DNA of 60,000 nucleotides from Tubulanus polymorphus. Its lineage: Eukaryota > Nemertea > Palaeonemertea > Tubulaniformes > Tubulanidae. The number at the start of each line of letters is the position of its first letter. The first letter of the stretch is position 1. Positions 11,640 through 23,781 of this stretch are shown here, in pieces. Below the pieces are notes generated by a model that saw only the letters and a list, made by a program, of their open reading frames with translations, searched no databases and was not told where the DNA came from. Both the position numbers and the translations under genes were made by a program. The DNA lies in the NCBI RefSeq assembly GCF_964204645.1, contig NC_134027.1, positions 18,590,485 to 18,650,484 of the forward strand, given 5' to 3'.

Positions 11640-11961
11640 TTAGCATTTGAATGTTAGTATGAAGGTCGAAAAGGAGATGTTGCCGTTTAGTAAGAAGTTA
11701 ATGTTATTGGTTTCAGTGAGATTGGAAATTTGATTAGTTATTCTATTGTTGAATGAGGAAAACAGGGCGTAGATTTCTGTTTTGTGGCCAGGTGACTGGC
11801 AGTTAAACAGGAAGTGTTTTGTTTTAGCTGGTTTGTTACATTATTTGCATGATGGATTACAGACATTGATAAAGTTGTGAGCATAAACTTGAGATTTTGA
11901 GAGGATGTCGCACGTAATCGGCCGAGTGAAAGTTCTTCCTCGCGGTTTATGTCCTTTCATT
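11640..11961 (-). pseudogene. LINE ORF2 C-terminal fragment with Cys/His motif
   Basis: On the minus strand one frame reads KPRGRTFTRPITCDILSK, then HNFINVCNPSCK, a stop, CNKPAKTKHFLFNCQSP and about 60 further codons to a TAA at 11640-11642. The CxxxC...C...HFLFxC arrangement is the C-terminal finger of non-LTR retrotransposon polymerases (Nimb/Jockey type, by general resemblance). One in-frame TAA (11839-11841) and the missing 5' part mark it as dead. Confidence 0.6.
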
Positions 11962-13400
11962 GTGTCTACTCCGCACGCAGTGCGGTGTATGAATGGGTGA
12001 TGGATTTCGCTATTACACCGCACCCAGGCGCGGATCCAGGGCCATATAGTGACTACAGCACAGTGAAAAAAGGGCACCAACTTTGAAAAGGGCCAGTATT
12101 AATGCCCAGCGAGCGAGTTTGAGTGCCATTTATTGGTATCATGCACTCAAAGGGTTAACTTAATCAAATTGGTTGGAACCAGGGCCGGCGGAAGGTATAG
12201 ACTATCGTACGGCCATCCCCGCCCCCAACCGTACCTTAGAGGCAGAAGTGCGTAGCGCGCTCTGGCTCGTCGCAATTAATAATTGCGCGGTAAATCTTGA
12301 AAAATTGACTTATGATACGCATTCTGGGAGCATTTCAGAATGCATTTTAATAGTCAATTTTGTTTCCATCAAGCCTCAATAGCGGTGTCCCGAGGTCAAA
12401 ATTTGTCGGTTCTATAGCGACACATCAAGAGTACTAATTGTCATGGCCGCCATTGGCATTGTGGCGATTTGTTGGGGAGATACTTGAAGGTGGTTAAAAT
12501 TAGGTTAAAATTATAATTAGAAATCTATAGACACAGAACCTGCTTTTTTATATCGTTATGAAACAATGTACAAGATTGGGATATGCAAACTTGAAAGTAT
12601 CGTTAACAGGATTATCTTGAGCTGTTCAATTTCCACGTACGTTTTCGCGCAAAAATAGCATGACCACCGCGTGGATTTTTACTAGACTGGTACCCGGTAT
12701 ATTCATTAGACGGATCCCGGTGTACTACATCGTGACGCATTGGCGTTGATGGTGTCATCAACGACGACGACGGCACTGGGCCCAGCCTATGTTTACACAG
12801 AAAACAAAAACAACATAGATAGACCTGTGGTCGTCAACGCGCCGTAGTGCCCTGTTTCATCCCTTGTGATTTTATATAGAGAGTCACGACCGTCCGATAA
12901 TGATCCTTAACGACCAATCTTTTATCGGAACTTTATAGCGGATAAATAAACAATATGAACACAAGGTATTTCCGTGATATTTTGAATTCATTCACAGTTC
13001 ATATTTAGCGCCATTCTTACCGTATAGAATTATTACACAAATTGAAAACCTACGAATTGGGAATTCTGAATTCACTCCTATAGAGAACATTTTAAGACAA
13101 GTTTGAAAGATATACTCGAATCGTGAATTAAGCGTCACATTTTGGGGTTTTTAGTGGCCCCCCTGGTTGTTGTGCACAATAGCAGAACTTAATAATTGCC
13201 TTTTTGGAGTCTCCTGTCATAGATGCAGATATTCCAGCCCTCAAACCTTTTTTACTCGAGATGTGAAACAAATGTTTCTGGGCTCCCAGACTGTAACGAA
13301 TGGGGGGGGGGATCCAAGGAAGTCTCAGATTCTGCCCATACAGAATAAGCGTAGCTATCTCTAAACTATCGGCAACTCTATCCTCAAACAGATTGCCAGC
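11962..13400. other. No gene recognised; short repeat-like motifs
   Basis: CAGGCGCGGATCCAGGG at 12026 and CAGGGCCGGCGGAAGG at about 12180 resemble each other and CAGGGGCAGATCTAGGGG at about 8814. They look like ends of dispersed elements, but no partner ends were found. A poly-G run occurs at about 13303-13310. Open frames at 13128-13488 are not supported. Confidence 0.4.
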
Positions 13401-14110
13401 TCTCCATACCTTGGCGTCCAGATTACTGATAACCTCAAATGACATACCCATATTAACAAAATCACTAGTAGAGCCAATTGAACATTAGAATTTCTTCGCC
13501 ATAACCTAAGGTTTTCACAAGAACAGAAACATACAGCCTACATTGCTTTGATTCGCTCAATTCTCAAATATTGATCTGTTGTATAGCCTAGGATCCATAC
13601 AGGAAATCGGACATCGAGCAGTTGGAAAAAATCCACCAGAGCACCGCCAGGTTCATCCTCAACGACTAGCGCTCTAGAACACCGGGATGCATAACCGAAA
13701 TGTTAGAAACCGTCGACTTACCAAGCCCAGCTACACGGTGGAGGAACCAGCGCCTATCACTTATGTATGAGATAGTGGAGGGGTCAGCCCTGGCTTTGCC
13801 ATATACAGACCAGGTCGAAAGGGCAAAAACTCACTCAGACTTTGTACAATCGAATGTCGTAATCAGATCAGCCAGAAACAACAGTATATCATTCAAAGTA
13901 CCGAGTGCAAAAACCAATCACTAAGAACATTCTTTCTTTTTGTGAACCATTATCGACTGGAATAACCTTGAGGAAGTACTCGTCCAGTCAGAGTCGGTCG
14001 AGCAGTTTAAAGCTGTCATCGACCCGCGTGTGCGACACTAACTCCGACACCATCGCGGCATCCATAGCGCCTCATAAGGACCACAAGCAGCCTAATAATT
14101 ACAGAAACAG
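13401..14110 (+). pseudogene. LINE reverse-transcriptase 3' fragment (CR1/Jockey-like)
   Basis: Successive frames read PYLGVQITDNLK, THINKITSRAN, TLEFLRHNLRFSQEQKHTAY, IALIRSILKY, then (after a shift) RWRNQRLSLMYEIVEGSA and WNNLEEVLVQSESVEQFKAV. These match, in order, the post-catalytic part of CR1/Jockey-like LINE polymerases (YLGVxIxxxLxW, LGFLRRNL, RRxxxRLxMxYKI, WNxLP). At least five stops and frame changes show it is an old 5'-truncated copy. The catalytic YADD region is absent. Confidence 0.8.
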
Positions 14111-15174
14111 ATAGTGGGATTGGAAGCCAGTGCCTTGTCTGACACCGGGTATCCCCAAGGGAAAACCCGCTTACTATTCATAGTGAAAGTGAAGAAATTA
14201 CGTTTAAAAATTTTTTCACGAATCCGTGATTCCGCGGTATGATCATCCTCGCTTGCCAGGGGTCCGGTGTCACTCCCGAACTCGCTTCCACCTGCCCCCT
14301 GGCCTCACGAAGCGTGATTTCATTACTGGCGCTATTGCGCATGACGTCTTATGTCGATTTGCGAAATACTTCCTTGTTCAGTAAAACATTCGTTGATTGG
14401 TCTATTTAACGGTAAAACCAATAGAAACCTAAAGTCGTTTGTTACAAGCGCTGTGATTGGTACGACCGGATTCTGGTCGGCTAGTAACGACTCCAACGAC
14501 TCGTGAGGTCAAGGGGTTCGACATGATAACACCACAAAATGAATACTCTTCTTAAAACATTTTCGGAGTAGGATGGGAAGTTTTTTTGAATTAGTCAACG
14601 TCAACGTGAATATCACATCTTGAATGTGAATCTCACCACAATCGATAGGCTTCTTGAGCTAGCCTATATACCATACACTGAGTCAAAATGTGTAATACTT
14701 TTGAAAATTCATTAGAAGTACCTCGAAGATAGTTACTATTCTGTTTATTTTATAAGGATAGTTTTGCGGTGTTCATCCCGAAACATTTATGGGAAACACA
14801 ACTACACGTCCCTTCATTAACATATTTAGTGCTCGAAACCCAGGCCCGTGCCGAGTTTTTTTGAGGGCAGTACTATGGAAAAAGGGCACTTTTTACCATA
14901 AAAAGGTGCCATTTCTTATTGAAAAAGGGTAGATCTTAAATATGAAGTACCCGGGTACTTGAATAAATCATTTGAGAATGGATTACTTATCATTTCCCAA
15001 AAAACTATTTTGTATCCAAATTTCGAAAAAATCTTGACCCAAATCTTTTGGGCTGACTTTTCGAAGGGCAGTTTGAAAATTCTAGGGGCTACACCCGATA
15101 TCCCAATCGGCAAGGGCCTGAAACTAATCTGTCCAGGACAAAGGATGAACTAAGTTTTTGATCATCGTTATATA
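14111..15174. other. No gene; holds an inverted copy of the 3480-3720 repeat
   Basis: 14320-14510 is the reverse complement of the dispersed repeat at 3480-3720. Around 14850-14935 short AAAAAGGGCAC-type motifs resemble 12060-12080. Otherwise nothing was recognised. Confidence 0.5.
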
Positions 15175-15180
15175 TTTATT
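15175..15180 (-). promoter_or_regulatory. Poly(A) signal AATAAA for the TMEM70-family gene
   Basis: TTTATT on the plus strand is AATAAA on the minus strand, 28 bp past the stop codon, a normal distance for 3'-end processing. Confidence 0.75.
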
Positions 15181-15208
15181 CAACTTAGGGCATACAATAT
15201 GCAACAAT

Positions 15209-15838
15209 CTATTTGTTTTCTTTTTCATAGTATTTCTTAATATCATCAGGAAATGACCAATCAACCGGTTTATCATAACCCATCATATGTTTATATACTT
15301 CAATATCCCGAAAGAAATTCATGTCCATAAACAGAGGTCGACCTTTGGCAATGGCTGTCGTGAATAATCCAGGAATTTCTGGAACTTTGACATCTTCAGC
15401 TCTAAATTTAGTTGTCATTGTTCGCATGAAAAATGTCACGGTAAGCGCAGTGAATTCACCAGTATCTCGCTTCAAATATAATTGTGTAACGTATTTCTTT
15501 GTTATCCAGTGAAGAAGGATTGGAGTACCAAGAATGAAAAAACTGCATATGCCTCCGAAAAGCACAGTAAATTTGCCCAATTGATCAGCATTTAGGAGAA
15601 TGTACGGTTGTAAACTGAGTCCCAAAATACTCGTTGATAATGAGAAAAATTTCACACCTCTAACCATTGAAGCGATTCCACCTTCGTAAACAAGTTCTCC
15701 ATACTTATCATCGATAATTAGAGGTACGCTCGATGAAGGCTTATCAACGCAATATCTACGATATGTGATTTTCTTTGTGGATACAAATCTGTCACCTGCT
15801 GGAGCTATGGATCCTGCCCCCACTGAAGTCACATGTCT
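15209..15838 (-). CDS. TMEM70: TMEM70-family mitochondrial membrane protein, last coding exon
   Basis: The family is an inner-mitochondrial-membrane factor for assembly of ATP synthase (c-ring) and complex I. The exon starts after a minus-strand acceptor (TTTTTAG, complement of 15839-15845) and reads RHVTSVGAGS to a TAA at 15209-15211, 209 codons. Landmarks in order: YGELVYEGGIASMVRGVKFF, a first hydrophobic helix (STSILGLSLQPYILL), a second (LFGGICSFFILGTPILLHWI), TKKYVTQLY, a beta-rich matrix part with DVKVPEIPGLFTT, and HMMGYDKPVDW near the end, the most recognisable family signature. There is no ATG before the hydrophobic part, so the N-terminal targeting sequence must be on an upstream exon (above 15838) that was not identified. 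The frame is intact. Confidence 0.9.
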   Translation of the reverse strand, partial: RHVTSVGAGSIAPAGDRFVSTKKITYRRYCVDKPSSSVPLIIDDKYGELVYEGGIASMVRGVKFFSLSTSILGLSLQPYILLNADQLGKFTVLFGGICSFFILGTPILLHWITKKYVTQLYLKRDTGEFTALTVTFFMRTMTTKFRAEDVKVPEIPGLFTTAIAKGRPLFMDMNFFRDIEVYKHMMGYDKPVDWSFPDDIKKYYEKENK

Positions 15839-16816
15839 CTAAAAATAGACAAAATAAAAACAAAAATCAAACTTCAATAAACAGTCAAAATCCATTTAAT
15901 TTGGATCAGTTTAATTGGGATTTTGATCTGATTCTGATGCACAGTAGACACTTATGTATATTTATCCTGGAGTCAGTTGCCTCAGATTCAGCACACATGC
16001 CCAGGACTAAGTATTACAATTTTTTTTATTCCAAACTAGCAAATACTCGATGGACCTGATGGATTTAAGCCAGAGGTCAAACTTTTCGATTTATTTGATA
16101 ATGTACATGTATGAATAGTATGCATTAAGTGATCTCCGGTTCCCGTAGTAGTAAGTTACCTAATCGTTGGTGTTACTTGTAAGCTTTAAAGGGGTCATGA
16201 AGAGGTTTTTGAGATGGGATGGAGATGACTGATATAGACATCGCAGATATTTCTATTATCCAGTGCTGGACCATAAAAGCGTCCTGAAACCATAAGCTTG
16301 TCCGTGTAGTATCCCAGCCCAGCCTGTGCCGTCCCGTAAAATAGTAATATGTGCTGCATACGTACAGTCAGTAGGCTATGTTGTACACACTACAGCAATG
16401 TGGGTCACTGGGGAAAGCCAGTACTATATGCGCTGTAGGAACCGTATAAAACAATGCTGATTTATGAGAAAAAATATGTTCCCTTAGCTACTGCGACTGA
16501 TGTCATTGAGTCATGTTTTGGGTTTATCGGGGGGGGGGGGGGGGCACTGTAATTGTTTTCATAAGAGAGGGTTTTCCCACCTGTATGTTTTCATCTGTTG
16601 CATTGCTCATGCTATTAAAAGCTATCCTGTATATTATATGCAAAATTCCGATGATACATGAAGCAGGCCTAACCTCCTAGGTTGAATTTGGGTCACCCAA
16701 ATCTGTAGTCAAAACACTAACAAACTTCGCCAGCTGATGCTCACAGCATGCGATCGTTTGTGTTGACCTGTGTTTGGTCCCCTAACCCTTAACTCTAAAC
16801 ATAACCCTAACCTTCT
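15839..16816. other. Upstream of the TMEM70 exon; no exon recognised
   Basis: AGTTACCTAATCGTTGGTG at about 16154 also occurs at about 56807, at the edge of a 9-bp-duplication insertion, so a relative of that element may begin here. A run of 14 G lies at about 16530-16543. The first exon of the TMEM70 gene should lie here or further on but was not found. Confidence 0.45.
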
Positions 16817-16925
16817 GGTCCCAGTTCCGCAGTTGTGAGTTACAGTTAACTCTGAGTTAAAGTTACTTCATTTTCAATGAGTTAACTCAGAGTCAAATTT
16901 TAACTCAGAACTGTGGAACTGGACC
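16817..16925. repeat. Foldback element of about 109 bp
   Basis: GGTCCCAGTTCCGCAGTTG and TTAACTCTGAGTTAAA on the left pair with GTTAACTCAGAGT and AACTGTGGAACTGGACC on the right around a short TTCATTTTCAAT loop. It is an almost complete imperfect hairpin, typical of a tiny MITE. Confidence 0.8.
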
Positions 16926-19900
16926 CTGGACCCTAACTCTATCGAAACCCTAAAGTGAAGTCTAAGCATCAGGTTAAGTACTTTTGCATAGCCAAGACAT
17001 TTTAAAATGACTTTGAGCACGGATTCTCCCTCCTCCCATTCTGCAAAATTCATTAAATCTAAAAAAATTCTTTTAGTCCTTCATGTTTTCACCAGAAAAA
17101 CATTTTGTAACCGGCATGACTTACAATCGGGCAACTCTGTGAATTCCTCAGTTTTGGGATTTACCAAATGCAGATATTTTTTTAATTTCTCGTAATTCCT
17201 AGATCACAATATCCACCCCGTTGTCGTGTTCATGACTCACTACTCGCTACCATCGTACCATCTCTAAATACTTTAAGGTCCGACCAGCCAGCCAGGGCTG
17301 GTCGCCAGATAAACATCCAGACAGCAGGCTCCATTAACGCTACGCTTAGACTTAACCAGAAAGAAACTTTCCATGATGGGTTTCTGTGTAATTGTTTCTG
17401 TTTCATTCACCGAACTCGCTGTCAAAAAGGCGATTCTCGATATAAATAGTAATGGGTTTTCCCCGCGGGATACCCGCTTTGGGAAAGGCACCTGAATCGA
17501 TGCTACGAGTTCGAATCCCAATATTTAGACGTAATTTATTATTCTTTGAAATAAATTCTTAGAATTTCTATTTATGATAGGATGTGCAGGTTTTGATTTG
17601 GTAATGATGTTAATAAATGTTAACCTCTTAAGGTATTGTTTCCTATCTATTATTTGTGACGGATTAGTTTCGATGCTCCTCACAACCCGCCCCACCACGC
17701 GTCACTTATTCACGGACACGCGGATTGTATCATTTGTAATAGGCCTACCACATGAAAGAGTCCATGGCCTACCGTAGAATAGTAGGGCCTACCGATCACG
17801 CTATGTGCGATGAAAGTAGTGTTTGAATAAAACAAATTTTTAATGAAATAAACATTATTTATCATAATTAATCAATAGATCAGGTGCCGCCTAAATAATT
17901 GTTTGTTTCGTGAAATTTGTACAAAACTTTGCGACTTCGTCATGTCTTGTGACCCTGAAAATACTAGAAGAATCATCGGTAAGCTTATAAAACGGGGAGG
18001 TCAACATAGTAACAACAACTTCGGGGATTGAAAAAAAAAACTCGAAAGAATTATTTCTTATACTGATGAGTTATACTGATGGGGAGTAGCGACCGTCATT
18101 GACACCGATTATTTATCCATTCACTATCAAATGTGACGAGCCCAATAAATGATTGCACATAGATTCGGCCTCTCAGCATTTAGCACAGCAGTTCCGAGAA
18201 GTGTTAAGGTGCTAGTACGATCAATATCTACAGGTATATACGTGTTCAGTATTACACAGCGAGTACCAGTATGTTGATCGAGCGTCGTCGTAGCAACGCG
18301 CTATACAGCGGCTTGAACTAGCGAGTAACGTTAATTATCTTTTAACCAAATTAGAACACTTATAACCATCGGAATCAAATATAAAACAAGCTGCACCATC
18401 TACATCAAGTAGAGAATACCTGTGTGAAATAACAGAATTGTCGGTCCACACAAACAGCTTAAATCGTGTCATAAAGAAACATCCACAGACGGACAGACAG
18501 ACAGACAGACATGACGACGATGCCATAGATGGGTTCGTCTGACGACGAAACCCATCAAAAACTAAGGTCAGTTGACATAGTGACAATGGGGTAGGCCTAC
18601 CCGCAGTGCTACTGTGGCAATCGAGGATTCCACATACATATGGCAGGCGAAGATCCGCCAGGTTCGCTAGTAGATAGTTGGTCGTCCGCGTTCAATTTCC
18701 TTCTACATTTCAATTAAATTAGAATGTACTTTTCTCTCAAATTAATCAATTTATGAAAACTATAGGCGGCCTACCGATATCCGAGTAGAAGAATGCAAGT
18801 ATCGTATATTGTTTGGTTGGTGTTGTGATAATATATGGATTGAGGAGTCTAATAAAGGTCCAATGGCCCTGTGGCTCACCATCAAATCATTGAGTGTGTA
18901 TTGTCAAAAATATTATACTAACTATAAATTAATTTGGATTACAATCGAATGTAGAATAGATTACCAAACTCTTCAAACAACAATCTTTTATTCTAAATCT
19001 AATCACTTCATTAATTCTTAGCCCCTTATTAAACGATTAATACATACAAGATATCATTATACTCGCAATTTCCAGATTTTATCATCCTTGAATTAAATTA
19101 AAATACGCGCCCAACGCACGACTTCTGAAACGACATTACGAATTACGTTTTACAAATTACGTTTTCCGAATTACGAGTTACGTTTTACAAATTACGAGTT
19201 GGGTTAACGATTTACCATATGAGCTCACTGCATGTCGTATGTCGCGCGAGGTCAAGGTCTTATACAATTACGTTTTACGAATTATGTTTTACGAACGTTT
19301 TCCATTGAATTATTGGCTACTGCTTCAAAATTTTTTCGGAAAAATACGGGCTTTGCAATGAAGTCGAATCATGACGAAGAATGAATCTGACTGAATTTTT
19401 TTTGCATTTCGAAATATATACATGTATATATCCGTGAAATTGAGGGAGTTTCGTACGCATTTTTTATTACAAGTAATAATGAGACCAAGGAAGTCAAAAA
19501 GTGACTTATGATAATTTCAAATGATTAAAAGTATAGAGATTCAGCCTGCATACGCTCGGATTCATTAATTAATAAATTACAAACACTGACACTGTCCTGT
19601 TTGGCAAGGGCACGACGATTAAGACAATACAAAACTGGAAATTATTCGGGGTTCATGGAGATAAAATGGAATTGGACTCCATATCGGTGCGGTTACAATT
19701 GTTCAATTGTAACAAATGAATTGAATAGCCTACTCGGTTATATTCGTAACACCGAACAAATTTTAAGCGAACATACGATACCTAGTCGAATGAAATGCTC
19801 GCCATTTTGTTTTGGGTTCCACATTGGGTTTTCCCAATGGGCTTTCCCAATTACATCAGAAGATCCCGGAATTTCGCGTATATCCAACAAACAGCTAATC

Positions 19901-20545
19901 ACATTCAGTGTAGCTCAGGTAACAAGGTCAACTCAGATAAATAGAAGCAAGAAAACTTAGGGGGGTTTACAAAGTGAGGGCCTGTAGGTCGAAAAGTACA
20001 TCCAGATGAGTTGCACAAAAAACGGCAACACTTCCCGGAAGGATTGAACTTTTAGGAAGGATAAGTCCCTTAAAAATAACTCAATCACTATGGAATTTTT
20101 GTAGGCTCGAGAACTCGTTAAGCCAAACCATAACACCAAAAATCAACACTATTGGTTCAATAGCCAATGTTCGTGCCTTGTTGACACACCGGTACTCTAT
20201 TCATTTTCAATGAAAACTGCTTCACCAGACCGTTTGCATAGGCAAACCTACGGTTCGCCAAAAATCCAGTTTAAAGTTCTTTGGAAATGAACAACGAACA
20301 ACCTACTGCTCGTCACGCCATCTGGTGGGATAACTGGTTTTGCGGGTACCCCATTGAAATTTCATTGGTAGGCTAAAAAAAATTGATACCTTGTTTCTCA
20401 GCTCTGCTGAGCTTAAGTCGACCCAGCTAACCGCCTATCTACCCTGTACATTATTTTAAAAAAATCTTGGTCAATTTTACCATAACAGACTTGGCAGCTA
20501 TAGAAACGAACTGATCACAAATTTGATTATATTCAGGCCCAACAA
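16926..20545. other. No gene recognised
   Basis: Simple sequence (GACA)n at 18491-18510 sits next to a short inverted repeat, GATGGGTT...AAACCCATC (18528-18556). A cluster of AATTACGTTTTACA-type short repeats lies at 19130-19300. Frames at 18335-18586 (minus) and 19601-19960 (plus) have no identifiable family and are not called. Confidence 0.4.
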
Positions 20546-21612
20546 CTAGGGGTACAGGGACACCTTGGGAAGTGGTTTCAAATGCTCAACAATCTAACAA
20601 TTTCAATATTCAACGATTTTGTAATTAATGTGTGATGACAAAATAAGCCTCGTAACCAATTTAATATGGAATACTAAGTTATTCCACTATTCAACGCCTC
20701 CTGGTGACCATATGCAAAACCCAATAACCTTGAAACTCACCACAATTATAGAACATGTCATAAACTACAACTTTGTCATAGATCATGGTAACAAAATATG
20801 TCTAGGTACCAATCTAATAAGGAAATACTAAGTTATTCTACTATTCAACGCCCCCCTGGTGACCATATAGAATAACTTAGGCCTATGTCCTTAAAACTCC
20901 CCACAATCATAGACAATGTCATGAGCTACAACTTTGCAATTGATTGTGGTAACAAAATATGCTTAGGTATCAATATAATATGGAAAAATTTTTCCCACCT
21001 ACGAATGAGTACTGATGACAAGATGGCCGCAAATTGCGTCATAGGCAAATTGGCTGATCAAAAATACCTGTCTCAGGTAGGCCTATAAAAGATCCCTTTC
21101 CAAAGAATACACATCACAAATTGCAATCAGAAATGGCAAACCAGTAGGAAGCTACAGGGCTCAGAATTTGGGCCAAAATTTACATTTTTCGGCACTAAAA
21201 AGGTCATAGGACAGCCATCCTTAGTCTGATCGACCCAATTTTTCTTATGCTGATGGGCCCTTGGGGGATTCATATAGGCCTATATCGAAAAAATCAAGGT
21301 AATTGATCAAAGCGCCTTCAAAATTTTCCTTAATAAGTTCAAAAATGTGTAACAAGTGCTGATTTTGGCGAACAACAACGTCTGCCAGTCGGCCATCTTG
21401 ATTCTGACAGAGCCAGTTTTTGGGCTGAAGATGTGTCTAGCGTAGATACATGTGTAACCCAAATATCAAGACATTACATTGAAGCGTCATCAAAACTTCC
21501 CAAAATAACTGGATTCCGTCTATGGACGGACAGACACGGATAGGGCCTAAACGAACGGATGGACAACTGATGAAAAGTGAATGCATGCTGGGACTCGAGT
21601 CCCAAGTGGGCT
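20546..21612 (-). mobile_element. Complete H1-family element, reverse orientation
   Basis: Read on the minus strand it begins AGCCCACTTGGGACTC at 21612 and ends with the CTAG complement at 20546-20549. It has the usual H1 body (CTGGCTCTGTCAGAATCAAG, GGTCGATCAGACTAAGGAT and so on) and two to three core units of about 150-160 bp (20630-20960). In the 3' hairpin the left arm is slightly altered. It carries no coding capacity. Confidence 0.88.
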
Positions 21613-22149
21613 AAAAATGACCTGGCCGCTGCAGAGAAATGAGGTAGCATTCTTGTTTAGCCTTACTAGAAGCGAGTTTAGCAACTCGGCAAACTCATGT
21701 TAGACAGCCGCGTATGATCATGTGGTACAAATCGTATTGCCTTAACCCATTAGCACTCAATTTCTTTATGTAGGCCTAGTGTTAATTACTCCTCAGAAAA
21801 AACCAAGGTAAAATCCAAGTTCGTCATGATACCGAATAGCTCATTTGCTGTTTATTTCCATGCATTTACAAGTTAGTGTTATTTCGTAGTAAATAGTCTA
21901 GGCTTTCATTTCACCAAGTACTTTTAAATCATGACTTAAAACCACCAGAAATCCTACCTAAACCGATCATTACAAACCTCACACATCGTTTTCTTATTAT
22001 TTTATTCATTCGGAGGTTCCTTCATCATAGTCCATGCTTGATGCGATTTGAATACAGAAATAGCAAAAATGACACCAAGTTTTCACTTTGAAACTAGGCA
22101 TTGTAACACTGTAGTTCGTAAGCAACAAAACAACTTGAGTGACGCGTGT
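21613..22149. other. No gene recognised
   Basis: AT-rich spacer between the H1 copy and the duplicated block. No motif was found. Confidence 0.4.
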
Positions 22150-22414
22150 CTCATCGCTAAACAGCGCATATGTTGCTTCACTTCAACTGTTTTTTGAGGT
22201 GACTAGTCAAAAAAGTTTTGAGTTACTACGATCGTCAAAAGCTACTTAGGATTAAAAATTTATGCACAAACAATAGTGAAATTCCATCTGATTACAGAAC
22301 GGTCAATCTGACTGAGGTAAGTTGATGGTTTTTTTAAGGGGTGAAATAGACGCTCAAAGAAAATTAACCTTATATGAGCACTTTCGCCCTCGACGGAACG
22401 ACGGCTAGGTACTA
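22150..22414 (+). repeat. Dispersed block, second copy at 28028-29060
   Basis: GCTTCACTTCAACTGTTTTT, GATCGTCAAAAGCTACTTAG, GGGGTGAAATAGACGCTCAA and ACGGCTAGGTACTA occur in the same order in both copies. This copy lacks the 751-bp and 23-bp insertions of the other, so it serves as the empty-site reference; the other copy in turn shows the site without the element that follows here. Confidence 0.85.
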
Positions 22415-22757
22415 ATGTCTATTTCAACCTGACTTGAAAGCATACAGGGTGGCCTAGCTCAGTCAGTTGTGGTGGTACATACCTGATTAAAGTCTTATTA
22501 GGACGAGAATGCATTGGCAGTCGACCAAAATCATCATTTTTTAATCCATTTGAAACTGTATTGAAGGATATCCAAAAAATATGCATTGAGAGGGGTTCCT
22601 GAGAGAAAAGAGACTCCATGATTTGAAAGTTTAACAATATGTCTCCATGCCTATCAACTGAAATTTTATACGTAGCTATGGAAACATATTGTTAAACTTT
22701 CAAATCATGGAGTCACTTCTCTTCATTTAACCCCTATCAGTGAAGACTTTTTGGATA

Positions 22758-23156
22758 GGAAGTGGCTACTCGTACGGACCCGTACGAATAATTCCGTAGG
22801 CTATTCGTACGCACCCGTCGGATAACTCTGGAATTATGTGTACGGGAAGGGATAGGGTTAGGGTAAGGTGAGGCTATATGTAGTTAAAACATTCGACCTA
22901 CTGACAGCGAGCTCGGTGGCCTAGTGGTATGATGCTGCGCTAGTAATTTACTGGCCCGGGTTCGAGTCTCGCTCTATCCGCTATTTTTCTCTAACTCTAT
23001 TCTCCACACTTTCCTTGAATTTTCTAAGTCGTGCACCTCTGTACGCCTGCGCGGCGTTAATCGGCCAATCAGCGATAGTTATTAGCGTACAGATCCTAGT
23101 CCCGTACGAATAGCCTCCAGAGTAATCCGTAAGGGGGCGTACGAGTAGCCACAGCG
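22758..23156. mobile_element. 399-bp MITE with 9-bp target duplication (MULE-like)
   Basis: TTTTGGATA flanks it on both sides (22749-22757 and 23157-23165). Inverted ends share GTGGCTACTCGTACG and, after mismatches, GGCTATTCGTACG, over about 50 bp. The 9-bp duplication suggests Mutator-like mobilisation. It carries a pol III-like A and B box unit and sits inside the right arm of the foldback element. Confidence 0.82.
22900..22988 (+). ncRNA. tRNA-like pol III unit (SINE head or tRNA relic)
   Basis: A box TGGCCTAGTGG (22917-22927), B box GGTTCGAGTCT (22959-22969), and a TTTTT terminator (22984-22988) are correctly ordered and spaced. Outer GCGAG/CTCGC words could pair, but acceptor and D stems do not fold into a canonical tRNA, so it is not called as a tRNA gene. 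It lies within the 399-bp MITE, either as an inserted SINE or as part of the element. Confidence 0.6.
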
Positions 23157-23321
23157 TTTTGGATATCCTTCAATACAGTTTCCAATGGATTAAAAAATGA
23201 TGATTTAGGTCGACTGCTTGTCCTTTCTGGTCCCATTAAGACCATTATCAGGTATGTACTACCAAAAATGAGGGAGCTAGGCCACCCGGAATGCTCTCAA
23301 ATCAGGTTGAAATAGACATTA

Positions 23322-23781
23322 GCACTAACTGCCATAACCACTGCGAGACATATTGCACTCTGACTCCGTTATATTTTTAACAGACTCCCATTTACTTTAA
23401 ATGCCTTAAATGTTCATCCGCCGGTTATCTAACTTTTGAGCAACTGGCCCCAGGAATTTTGGAAATAACTTTATATACTTACAGTGGCTAAAACTGAGTC
23501 ACAGGTCTTTGAGGAAAAATATCTTCTTGTTATTCGGGAGTTAGTGTTGTTGAGGGCTGTCAGTGTCAGGGCCGTCATTACACCGCGGCCAGGTACAACA
23601 AACGGCAACCTACATAGGCCTATTCTTGCTATGTGCATATTCGATGTTGATATTTTCTAGAACCGACCCATACATTAAGTAAGAAAGAATGGAAAATGTG
23701 TTTTCTAGGACAATAAATTGTTGATTGAAACTGTACTGGAAGGTGGCAGCACCAGACGGTAGGTTTATTCATTTCATTTAG
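23322..23781. other. No gene recognised
   Basis: Unique-looking sequence between two inverted-repeat elements. Confidence 0.4.

Larger units (their letters stand above)
22415..23319. mobile_element. Long-inverted-repeat (foldback) element
   Basis: The left arm (22415 to about 22650) starts ATGTCTATTTCAACCTGA, and the right arm is its complement ending at 23319. Arm-specific words such as TGGCCTAGCTC and GGTCGACT..CAGTCGACC match across the element. Near the centre, 22613-22642 and 22692-22720 pair almost perfectly (CCATGATTTGAAAGTTTAAC). TA on both sides (22413-22414, 23320-23321), and the unoccupied GGTACTAGA in the copy at 29050, fit a TA duplication. The right arm is split by the MITE at 22758-23156. 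Confidence 0.8.

Noticed and set aside
17273-17521. Minus-strand 82-codon frame
   Set aside because: It contains only repeat-like GGGTATCCCGCGGGG sequence, with no conserved motif.
18335-18586. Minus-strand 83-codon frame (WTDNSVISHRYSLLDVDG)
   Set aside because: Overlaps a (GACA)n tract and an inverted repeat; no family could be named and no splice signals fit.
19601-19960. 119-codon plus-strand frame
   Set aside because: No ATG with good context, no motif and an AT-rich composition that allows chance frames.
22900-22988. Functional tRNA gene
   Set aside because: A and B boxes are good, but the acceptor and D stems do not pair and it sits within a MITE.
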